A stretch of 64,000 bases of DNA from Pyropia yezoensis (taxonomy: Eukaryota > Rhodophyta > Bangiophyceae > Bangiales > Bangiaceae), in the NCBI GenBank assembly GCA_009829735.1, contig CM020620.1:16512354-16576353 (forward strand), written 5' to 3'. A model generated the notes under the pieces. The model saw nothing but the letters and a program-made list of their open reading frames with translations, had not been told where the DNA came from and made no database searches. This document shows positions 55,521-64,000 of this stretch, piece after piece; positions within the stretch are counted from its first letter, which is position 1, and every line of letters starts with the position of its first letter. A program made the translations under genes and the position numbers.

Positions 55521-55639
55521 AGGTGCCTCGGGAATTTGCCCTGGTGTAATGGACTGGTCCTGCTTGATGGTGGGCTCCTTTCGGGTGTGGTGTGCACGCT
55601 CATTAGTCAGGCTTTTGGGAAAGTGTGCAGGGTTTTGAC

Positions 55640-56345
55640 GGCCGCCGCGGTGGCCACGCCAGGGGTGTCGCCGGTGCTGCGGTCGGCGTCGGCGACGGCG
55701 GCGACGGTGGCGACGGTGGCGACGGTGGCGACGGCGGCGACGGCGGCGGCGGCGGCGTCGGTGACGACGGCCGTGGGGGTGGCGATTGTAGCGACTAGGG
55801 TGGCGCAGGCGACGCGGTGGCGGGGGCGACGGCCGTGGCGGTGGCGACGGCGGTGGCGACGCGGTGGCGGGGGCGACGGCCGTGGCGGTGGCGACGGCGG
55901 TGGCGACGCGGTGGTGGGGGCGACGGCCGTGGCGGAGGCGACGGCGGTGGCGACTGGGGTGGCGGTGGCGACGGGGTGGCGGGGGCGACGGCGGCGGCGG
56001 CGGCGTCGGTGGCGACGGCCGTGGCGGTGGCGATGGTAGCGACTAGGGTGGCGCGGGCGACGCGGTGGCGGGGGCGACGGCCGTGCCGGTGGCGACGGCG
56101 GTGGCGACGCGGTGGCGGGGGCGACGGCCGTGGCGGAGGCGACGGCGGTGGCGACTGGGGTAGCGGTGGCGACGGGGTGGCGGGGGCGATGGCGGCGGCG
56201 GCGGCGTCGGTGGCGACGGCCGTGGTGGTGGCGACGGCGGTGGCGACGGGCGTGGTGGTGGCGACGGCGGTGGCCGTGGCGACGGGGGTGGCCGTGGCGA
56301 CGGGGTTATCCGTGGCGACGGGGGTGTTGGTAGCTTTGGCTGTGG
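55640..56345. repeat. GC-rich minisatellite with 248-bp higher-order unit
   Basis: Short ggtggcgacg-type units tile the region. A larger block beginning gcgactaggg at 55791 recurs at 56039, 248 bp later, with the same internal order of variants, so an array was duplicated as a whole. ORFs across it are repeat artefacts. Confidence 0.85.
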
Positions 56346-57539
56346 AGTGGGGGGCTTGCGATGGTGGCGGTGACGACGGAGAGCTTTTTCTGACGGTGGG
56401 GTCGGCCACGTGTTTGGGAGAGGGGGGGAGAGGTTGGCAGTATGCGGGGGGGGGGGGTCGTGGGCGGTGTGATTTATGTGACGGGATGGGAAGCGTAGGT
56501 GGTGGCGGTGTTGCTGGTGGGGTTGTTGGGGGCGGTGATGCCGCCAGCGCTGGGTGAATCGCCGGCGTCGGCACGATTGTTTTTTTATAGTAAAGGAGGG
56601 CGGTCATGGGTGCCTTGTCGACGATGTCATAGCCAGGCAAGGTATCCCAGAATGTCTCGTGCAGGAAATCGGTGGCGGGAGTGTGGGGCGAGGCGGAGCA
56701 ACGCACAATGCATGCAGACTACCCCCTCTCTCGCACCCCCGCGCAAAAGAGAACAGGCGCTTCTTTTCCCTATTTTCTTTTGCGCCCCGGCCCTAGACCA
56801 CAAGAGCCATGCAGACCGTCGCGTTCCGCTTTTGTTTTTTTTCCCTCCCGTCTGCCTCCCATTATCATCCCCCTCCCCCCGCCTCGCCCACACGCCCGGG
56901 GTGCGTTTTCCTCACCCTGGCACGCCCAACACAGCTCATCTAACGTTGAGGCTGGCGGCACCCTCTCCCTGGTTACCCCGTCCCCCCATCCCCCGAGCCA
57001 CGTTGGATGCACCGAGGCTGGCACCACCTAAGTCGCCAACAATGGACCTGTCGTGCCAGGCGGGAGGAAAGGGTGGAAGGGGTTGCTTGGCACTGGCTGG
57101 CGGGAGGGGCAGGACGATGAGAGGGAACCAGAAGGCGAGAGAGGCGCTCTCCGCTTCCTCATCGGGGACCGTCGGGGCGCACGCTAACGGTCTCGAAGCA
57201 TGACTAACGCATGAGCACCAGTCTTGCTCATCGACCAATCACACGAGCGCATTGGTTGGAACTATTTCCTGTCGCGAGACCATTTTATACACGAGGTCTC
57301 GCGAGCGAAAAAAGAATCTGAAAAAAGTGCCCTCCAGCTGTCCCTGCGAAGCTCCCCTATCTCGACTACCCCCCTTCCAAGCCTCAGTTAGCACATGGGC
57401 CCGAATCAGCCCCCGAGCAGTGCAAATCAATGCGAAAAGAAAGGCCCCATTTCAGGTTCGTCAGCATCTGGTCCACTCAGGGTGTCCCTCAGAGCGGTAC
57501 ACAAACCAGGAGACCCAAGGACCTCATTAGTTCGCAAGG
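56346..57539. other. Intergenic, no gene supported
   Basis: Pyrimidine-rich at 56820-56900; otherwise mixed sequence without recognisable ORF. Confidence 0.5.
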
Positions 57540-57800
57540 ACCTCTATGTTCCTTCTGTCAGCATAGCGGCCGTGGACCCCGTCACGGCCGATGTCCTGCC
57601 CGGGCCCGAGCAGAGAAAAACCTCGATGTATCTTTTTTCTGCAACGGACCATCCATATACGACAGGAAAAGGGGTACCTCATATGGTACGTTGCAGAAAA
57701 AAGATACATCGAGGATGTTCTCAGCTCGGGCCCAGGAGGCAGACCCCCCGTGGAAGGGTCCATGGCTGCCATGCTGACAGAGCATGCTGACACGGCCTTG
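57540..57800. repeat. Imperfect foldback (inverted repeat) element
   Basis: Two arms of about 100 bp in opposite orientation around a short centre (57650-57675). The best conserved part is cctcgatgtatc-ttttttctgcaacg on the left and its complement on the right. It resembles a MITE-like non-coding element; ORFs on both strands mirror each other. Confidence 0.75.
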
Positions 57801-58802
57801 CGCAATCACGCGGTCGCGCGCTCCCATGGCACTTGACAATGGAGAGAACCCCCGTCAGCAGCACCTTGAGGGCACCGGCAACTAATGGCCCTCAACTGGC
57901 GCCATCCTTTTCGGAAACATTTGCATGTCTCGGGCGTTCGTTGGGGCCCATGTAGTAACTGAGGCTTGGAAGCGGGGTGGTCGATATTAGAGTGGTTCCG
58001 GGGGACGTGCGGAGGGCGTTTTCTTCAGACCCTTTTTCCGTGTGCGAGAGCTCGACCGTCAAATATGCTGCTGGGGCGGTAAATGTTCCATGGCATAAGC
58101 TCGCGTGATTGGCCGACTGCAGCTCTCCGGCGCCTCGTGCACGTTGCGTGTGAAGGCCGACAGCTGGGAATGATGGCAGCTGCCTGTGTGCAAGTGCCAC
58201 GCCCCGTCCCTCACCTGCACCCGCGCCGCAAGCGGGAGCATCGCGCAGACCCACGGCCTCGGCGGCGCCACAGCCCTCCCACCACCCCCCCCCCCCCCCG
58301 CCCCCCCACCGCTTTCCACCCTGCAGGTGCCACCCCGCCCCTCTGCGAGCGGTGGCGGCCACCACCGTGGCCATCTGCCGCGAGGTTGTGGTGGGTGACG
58401 TGTTTTTTGGGTTGGCACGCAACAGTGGGACTGGGGACACGCCTGACTTCCATATCAACGTTGGCGTTCTCTTTCTCCGCGCCCCCCCCCCGCCCCCCCC
58501 CCCCAATTCATCCCGCCAGCGCTTCTCCTCCATCCAATTATCTTCTGCCGCAACCCCTAGTCTCCCCTCCGCGCCCATCTCCATCGTTCTCATCCTCCCT
58601 CCGTCCCCCCCCTCCCGCCCTCCCCAAAGCCGGCCATTCCCCTTCCCGCCGCCGCGTCCCATCGTGTGGATGATCCACCCTCCATCATCCATGCTGACCG
58701 CCGCGCGGCCGCCTACACCGACGCGACCACAACCGCGGCCGCCACCACCCCGCCGGCGCTGGCCGTCAAGCTCCCCCCCCACTCCCTCCCTCCCTCTCCC
58801 CC
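57801..58802. other. Intergenic, no gene supported
   Basis: C-run-rich sequence around 58280-58500; no recognisable coding frame. Confidence 0.5.
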
Positions 58803-59028
58803 GGGCCCACTTAGCCCGCGTAAAGGGTGACGCGCTTGATGCCCCGGCGCGCGGGTGTCAAAAGCTAGGGGTGGAGCGCGACCAGCTCGCCGGCCGCCGC
58901 CGGCGCGGGGACGCCAACCGACGGCGACCCGCGGCAGCCGGCACTAGCCGTCCAGCCCCCCCCCCCCCCCCCCTCGTCTCCCTTCCTCCGGGCCCGCTTA
59001 GCCCGCGTAAAGGGGGACGAGCTTGATG
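58803..59028 (+). repeat. 39-bp direct repeat pair
   Basis: Positions 58803-58841 and 58990-59028 share gggcccncttagcccgcg and the bases to gcttgatg with three mismatches. The second copy ends where the candidate transposon terminus begins. Confidence 0.8.
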
Positions 59029-59089
59029 TCTCACAGAAAAAACAAAATAATATACTGAAGTTCCTCTCTCACCCATTTCCGAAAATGTG

Positions 59090-60118
59090 CTACTCACAGA
59101 TCGACTCGATCACCTTCTCAACACGATGAAACTGACCGGAAATCTGCCGCTCCGTGATAAGAACAGCCGCCAACGCCTGCAAGTGCAGCGGATGATCCAA
59201 CAGTGTGGGATCGTCGTGCACCAGCCGACGGATGTAGCACTTGAGATCATTAAAGACCCCCTCAATTGGCTGAAGATCCGGCGAATACGGCGGCAGGCGG
59301 ATGAAGTGAACACCGTTTGCCTCGAGGAATGCATCGCCAGCAGCATCGTGAATCGGAGCGTTATCAAACAGTAGAATGCAGTTGTCCGGTTGATCGTCCC
59401 ATGGGTGACCCTCCAAGAACACGTTCATTTGGGGCACCAAGGTTTGACAGAAGATGAGCCAATCAGCTGCGGTCAAAGCGGGGCCGAGGACGCACGTATG
59501 CACCGCCTCAATGTTTCCCAATCCCGAGATTGCCATGGTCGTACTCGTCCGTGGGACCGACCTTGGATCACGATCCAGCATCCGCATTGGCTCATCCCGT
59601 GGGGCCCATCCTCGCTTGAGAAAGACATCCCCGCCATCCGTGTGGGTCTCATCAACGGATATGATGCACCGCCTGGGTATCTGCCTCATGAGCTGGCAGT
59701 GATGTAGGCGTGCCGCTTCATTCCGCTCTTGAAACAGGCGCTCGATTACCTTGCGAGTAAATCCCATCCGCCGGAAGTATCGCGAGAGCGACGCTGTGCT
59801 GCACTGTAGGCCGGCGAATTCGTCCTCGGCCAGGATGCCTAGCTCATCCAATACTCTGACATTGTCCTTGAGGGTGGCCGTAGGGTCTTGATCGATCAGC
59901 CAAACCATGGCCCGATGTAGTTCCTCGTTGAACTGAAGTCCATCCGCGTGGGAGTTGCGCCGTTCTGGCGTCGGCCAAACGTTGCCCGTCGCACGATAGC
60001 CCCTCAACCAGCGGGCCAGCGCGGCGCCCTTGCAGCCAATCGCATCACAGACCTCCTTGCCGGAAGATCCACGTTCAATCATCGCTATCGCCGTCAAGCG
60101 CAGGTCCTCGGAAAACAT
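59090..60118 (-). CDS. IS630/Tc1-mariner-type DDE transposase
   Basis: 342 residues from ATG 60118 (MFSEDLRLTAIAMIERG). An N-terminal helix-turn-helix (SGKEVCDAIGCKGAALARWL) and linker precede a DDE_3-type catalytic core. The first Asp is in SVDETHTDGG, the second in LLFDNAPIHD, and the Glu in LPPYSPDLQPIEGVFNDLK, with 33 residues between the last two. All three catalytic residues are present and the frame is intact, so the enzyme may be active. Its start lies about 90 bp outside the left palindrome arm, which probably carries its promoter. Confidence 0.92.
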   Translation of the reverse strand: MFSEDLRLTAIAMIERGSSGKEVCDAIGCKGAALARWLRGYRATGNVWPTPERRNSHADGLQFNEELHRAMVWLIDQDPTATLKDNVRVLDELGILAEDEFAGLQCSTASLSRYFRRMGFTRKVIERLFQERNEAARLHHCQLMRQIPRRCIISVDETHTDGGDVFLKRGWAPRDEPMRMLDRDPRSVPRTSTTMAISGLGNIEAVHTCVLGPALTAADWLIFCQTLVPQMNVFLEGHPWDDQPDNCILLFDNAPIHDAAGDAFLEANGVHFIRLPPYSPDLQPIEGVFNDLKCYIRRLVHDDPTLLDHPLHLQALAAVLITERQISGQFHRVEKVIESICE

Positions 60119-60206
60119 GACGTCTCGGCAATAGACGGGTGTCGGAAACAACGCCAATCCTCGACCAGCAGCTGGCAGCACCTCGGACGGGGGGCGTCAG
60201 GGTCCT

Positions 60207-60706
60207 GGGGGAACGTGGGACGGCAGGAGCACGGGAGGGGGGCGGGTCACAGTGACGGCGCCGTGTGGAGCAGGGGGTGAGAAAGCAGAGGCAGCAGCAC
60301 GAACGCCGCCAGGCAGGTCTAGGTCACCACTGCAGGTATGAGGTGGGCGTGTGGTGCGGAATGGATGGACTGGTGGTGGCTGGAAGAAAAACAGAGGTTA
60401 TAAGCTTTTTTCGGGGGTCTGACGGCCCCGCTGGGGCCCTCGCACGCCCGCCCGTGCACCACGCGCAGCGCACAAAAAGTGGGTTCTGGGGGTGCTTCTG
60501 GCCATGGTGTGCCGGATGTAGCGCATGCGGCGCCCGTGGGCGCACGCCGGCCGCGCTGCGCCCAGACAGACAGTGGGAGAGGCTGTCATGCCACTTTTTC
60601 GAGCCGACAAACATTTTCCGCATCGGGAGAGATCATGATTGCCCCCAAGCGCGACAAACGTGTCAGTCGCTGACACGACGCCCAGAATCATGCACGGACA
60701 ATCATG
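60207..60706 (-). repeat. Left arm of 500-bp inverted repeat
   Basis: Complementary to 61567-62066 with very few differences. Read outward (leftward) it contains cttataacctctg (near 60395-60410), a TATA-like element upstream of the transposase gene. Confidence 0.95.
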
Positions 60707-60779
60707 ATGTACATGACACGTACAGCTGCAAATAAGGGACGCCGAATGCGGACAATCATCTGCCTTCCTACTCTGCGAG

Positions 60780-61550
60780 TGTGCGCAGATGCCGCCGAAA
60801 GCAGGTGGCGGCGGGCTCCTCATGCTGTGTCAGAGTTCCCACAGAACTCTCCCGTGCACAGATGCAGCGCACAGAATGTCGCGGCGTCCCCGCATACGCG
60901 GAGCAGACAGCTCGGAAAGCGATCCGACTGGTGATTGTGCAAACAAAAAATATGGAAAATCCGAATTCATGGTGCTCATGCACCACCGGCCCTCTCCTGT
61001 CTTTGTGTGTGCGCAGATGCCGCCGAAAGCAGGTGGCGTCGGGCGCCTCATGCTGTGTACGGAACGTCGTGGCGTCCCCGCATATGCGGAGCAGAAAGCT
61101 CGGATAGCGATCCGACTGGTGATTGTGCAAACAAAATATATGGAAAATCCGAATTCATGGTGCTCGTGCACCACCGGACCTCTCCTGTCTTTGTGTGTGC
61201 GTAGATGCCGCCGAAAGCAGGTGGCGGCGGGCGCCTCATGCCGTTTCAGAGTTTTCATAGCACTCTCCCGTCCACAGATGCAGCGCACAAAATGTCGTGG
61301 CGTCCCCGCAGATGCGGAGCAGACAGCTCGGAAAGAGATCCGACTGGTGATTGTGCAAACAAAAAATATGGAAAATCCGAATTCATGGTGCTCATGCACC
61401 ACCGGCCCTCTCCTGTCTTTGTGTGTGCGCAGATGCCGCCGAAAGCAGGTGGCGGCGGGCTCCTCATGCTGTGTATGAGTTCTCGTAGCACTCTCCTATG
61501 CACAGATGCAGCGCACAAAATGTCGTGGCGTCTCCACAAATTGTCAGGCC
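60780..61550 (+). repeat. Satellite of about 228-bp units in the palindrome loop
   Basis: The motif gatgccgccgaaagcagg recurs at 60788, 61016, 61204 and 61432 (spacing 228, 188, 228); the second unit lacks about 40 bp. Each unit includes aaaaaatatggaaaatcc and a gtgctc-gcaccacc segment. ORFs across it only repeat the unit. Confidence 0.92.
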
Positions 61551-61566
61551 TTTGTGTCGTGTTCAC

Positions 61567-62066
61567 CATGATTGTCCGTGCATGATTCTGGGCGTCGTGT
61601 CAGCGACTGACACGTTTGTCGCGCTTGGGGGCAATCATGATCTCTCCCGATGCGGAAAATGTTTGTCGGCTCGAAAAAGTGGCATGACAGCCTCTCCCAC
61701 TGTCTGTCTGGGCGCAGCGCGGCCGGCGTGCGCCCACGGGCGCCGCATGCGCTACATCCGGCACACCATGGCCAGAAGCACCCCCAGAACCCACTTTTTG
61801 TGCGCTGCGCGTGGTGCACGGGCGGGCGTGCGAGGGCCCCAGCGGGGCCGTCAGACCCCCGAAAAAAGCTTATAACCTCTGTTTTTCTTCCAGCCACCAC
61901 CAGTCCATCCATTCCGCACCACACGCCCACCTCATACCTGCAGTGGTGACCTAGACCTGCCTGGCGGCGTTCGTGCTGCTGCCTCTGCTTTCTCACCCCC
62001 TGCTCCACACGGCGCCGTCACTGTGACCCGCCCCCCTCCCGTGCTCCTGCCGCCCCACGGTCCCCC
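61567..62066 (+). repeat. Right arm of 500-bp inverted repeat
   Basis: Mirror of 60207-60706. Read outward (rightward) the same cttataacctctg lies near 61868-61880, ahead of the Cys-rich ORF. Confidence 0.95.
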
Positions 62067-63324
62067 GCGACGCTTTTTGTCCGCGTCCCTGTGCTGGTGC
62101 AAGCCGATTGCTACGTGTCACGGCGTGTGTATCGACGCATCCTGCGAACTTTTCGGGCGGTCCAAGCTGGTTCGGTGCTTTCTTTGCGGACTGGACTCTA
62201 CACAGCTTGGCCACAACCAACGCTCATGCTCCATGCGCAAGTTTCGGTGTGTCCGGGGGCTGCCGGCCGATCATCCGTTTCGACCCCCTGGGCCAGATGT
62301 GCCCTGCACCAACCTCCAGTGCTCTCAAGCGCGAAAGTGCGCCAAGTGTCACGACATTGGTCATGACAGCGACACCCTCGAGCTCGACGCGGAGCGCTAC
62401 GCCGTCAACGAGATGTCGAAGGGACGGTCCATCACGAGACGAGCCAGCGCAGGGCCCATGTAGGGCATCGACTTCGTCTGCCGAAACGTGGACGATACCA
62501 AGGCCGCAAGCATGTGTGCTGGCATCCGAGCCGGCTGCGCAGCCAGTTTCAACGAGCGGCAAGTCAAGGCATCGTCTGTCGGTTTGATGGCTGGCAACCT
62601 CTTTGCGGTTGGCTCTTCCCCCGCGGACACGATCGATTTGATTGGACAAGGGGAGATCAAATCAAGCACGATGCACAAATCCAACAAGCGGGCGCATGAG
62701 TTGGCGATAGGCGGCAGGAAAGCGGGAATGAGCGCTGTTAATGCTGCCCTGGCTGCCGCAGAGCAGATTCGGCGCGAGAGCAGCAGTGGAGGCGGCTCTC
62801 TTCCGGCCAAGTCTACCATTGGACCAGCGTCCTCAGCGCAGTCGCTCTCGATTGCTGCGAGGGCGGCCAAGCGGATCAAGGCTGATGCGCTCGCGACAGA
62901 GTTGAGGGGTCGCACTCGTGACCCTGCCGCGTCTAGCGGCGAAGGCGCGTCGATGGCACCAGATCACAGTGGCAACCTGAGCGGCTGGGGACCCGGGCAA
63001 CGTGCTCGGTTTGCCTCTGCCCTGCCATTGGTCCCTCCTGACCGGCGGGTGGTTTGGAGATCTCGCGGCGTCGCTGAGCAGGCAATGGCCAGCGTGCACG
63101 GGCCTGATTTCGCCGAAACGCACACAGGACTGACTGGTCGTGTCGTGAAGAGCGCGACAGACAGTCACTTGACGGGCTTCGCACTGATGTGTGGTGCCTT
63201 TTCTCCTGCCGATGTCGCGGAACGCCTGTGCTCGTGGCGATCTGACGATGGGGACATCTCAAAAGCTACGTTATTGGTTATGTTTTCGGCGGGGGCTGAG
63301 GGATATGTCGCATCTCTTCTTTGA
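62023..63324 (+). pseudogene. Cys-rich transposon-associated ORF with one in-frame TAG
   Basis: Two open stretches, 62023-62463 and 62488-63324, are in the same frame and separated by a TAG at 62461-62463. The first part holds many Cys/His in zinc-finger spacing (C-x2-C-x8-H-x4-C, then C-x4-C-x5-C-x2-C-x4-H), suggesting DNA or protein binding. The second part is an Ala/Ser-rich, mostly helical domain of unknown type ending at TGA 63324. No ATG precedes the Cys region in frame, so the start may lie in an upstream exon inside the arm. I do not recognise the family. Readthrough, a spliced intron or a nonsense mutation could explain the TAG. Confidence 0.6.
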
Positions 63325-63365
63325 CATTTTCATTTTTTTTAGTTTGTATATTTCTGAGCGACATC

Positions 63366-64000
63366 TTTCCCCGGCACTCTACCTCGGCCGTCTGCTCTGT
63401 CGCCAGGCGGCCGGCGCGACGGTGGCGGCGGCCGGCGCGACGGCGGCGGCGGCCGCCCCCTCCCCCCACGCGCCCGACGCCCTGCGCCGCCGTGGCGGCG
63501 GCATCGGCCGGCCGGCCGCCGCCCCCCTCCCTAGGCGACTCCCTCGCGGCGGCCACGGCGGCGACGAGCGCCTCCAGCTCCAACGCACACAAGCCTGCGA
63601 GGAAGGTGACGAGCAGCGTTGGAGTCGCGGCCCGCCGCGGGCGCGTGCGCGGCCGCGCCGCGGCCGTTCCCTGCCGCATCCGTCGCTGCCGGCCAGCCGG
63701 GCGCTGCCGCGGGCGGTGTCGTCGGGGGACTTCCGCCCCTCCGTTCCGCCGCCCTCGGCTCGGGTGGCGGCGGCGGCGCACACCACCATGGCGGGGACTG
63801 GTGACGCCGTGCCGCCGCCGCCGCCGCCGCGGCCGCCGCCGCCTCTGCCGTCACCGATGCCGGCGGCGACGCCCGCGGCGACGCCGTGCCGCCGCCGCCG
63901 CCGCCGCGGCCGCCGCCGCCTCTGCCGTCACCGATGCCGGCGGCGACGCCCGCGGCGACGCCGGCCGCGACACCGGCGCTGGCGCCACCGCCGGGGCGGT
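63366..64000. other. GC-rich end of window, possible gene edge
   Basis: Very GC-rich (Ala/Pro/Arg in every frame). A hydrophobic stretch (TPTLLVTFLAGLCALELEALVAAVAAA) appears in a minus-strand frame near 63520-63610, which could belong to a gene reaching beyond the window, but no start or family can be given. Confidence 0.4.
63803..63965 (+). repeat. 77-bp tandem duplication
   Basis: The block starting gacgccgtgccgcc at 63803 recurs at 63880 and begins again at 63957. The 77-bp period is not a multiple of 3, so a copy change would shift any reading frame here. Confidence 0.9.

Larger units (their letters stand above)
59025..63365. mobile_element. Candidate DNA transposon with internal 500-bp palindrome
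   Basis: The left end reads GATGTCTCACAGAAA (59025) and the right end, on the other strand, GATGTCGCTCAGAAA (63365), 13 of 15 matching. Inside are an IS630/Tc1-like transposase gene facing left, two 500-bp inverted arms around a satellite, and a Cys-rich ORF facing right. Ends and target duplication are tentative; the transposase and the palindrome are certain. Confidence 0.6.

Noticed and set aside
60265..62008. Mirror ORFs of about 155 codons in the palindrome arms
   Set aside because: Identical because the arms are identical; no recognisable protein and they read inward across the promoter-like element.

Overview
The window looks like nuclear DNA of a photosynthetic eukaryote with a very GC-rich genome. 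A bangiophyte red alga of the Porphyra/Pyropia type is the best guess, but other GC-rich algae are not excluded. The evidence is a nuclear gene for a bacterial-type sigma-70 factor with a plausible plastid-targeting N-terminus, typical eukaryotic genes (CSN3, a METTL2/6-type tRNA methyltransferase, ABCG), short GT-AG introns in about half the genes, and proteins rich in Ala, Gly and Pro runs. Starts were chosen at ATG codons by homology and splice fit.

Layout. 1-5864 (minus): 5' half of a Ty3/gypsy (chromovirus-like) retrotransposon, with 363-bp LTR, primer site, gag and an open pol running off the window. 5865-16333: host DNA with an unknown ORF, a short-chain dehydrogenase (frame broken at a G12 run) and a three-exon lysyl-oxidase-like secreted enzyme. 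16334-16833: 500 Ns. 16834-24916 (plus): 3' half of the same retrotransposon family, with end of gag, pol, a hairpin array, a long antisense ORF and the 3' LTR. 25174-26845: broken ABCG transporter gene. About 26846-33364 (minus): a second, decayed gypsy element lacking its 3' end. 33365-38307: GC-rich low-complexity DNA. 38308-53536: dense host genes, namely an Ala-rich coiled-coil protein, CSN3, a METTL2/6-like enzyme, a collagen-like secreted protein, an HD-domain phosphohydrolase and the sigma factor. 53537-59024: repeat-rich intergenic DNA. 59025-63365: a probable unusual DNA transposon whose two outward-facing genes are driven from the two arms of a large palindrome around a satellite. 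63366-64000: GC-rich tandem repeats.

Main points. (1) The two retrotransposon halves overlap by 3.1 kb, carry matching 363-bp LTRs and share the same 5-bp flank (ctgtc). They are probably one ~10.8-kb element whose left contig was placed backwards across the N gap. (2) That element carries an ~815-codon antisense ORF of unknown function. (3) Both gypsy families use the same gag-pol junction, a GGGAAAC slippery heptamer 3 nt before the gag stop with pol in the -1 frame, and the same 18-nt primer site. (4) The palindromic transposon at 59-63 kb is the best candidate for an undescribed system. (5) A lysyl-oxidase-like enzyme keeps the copper His triad and both cofactor residues.
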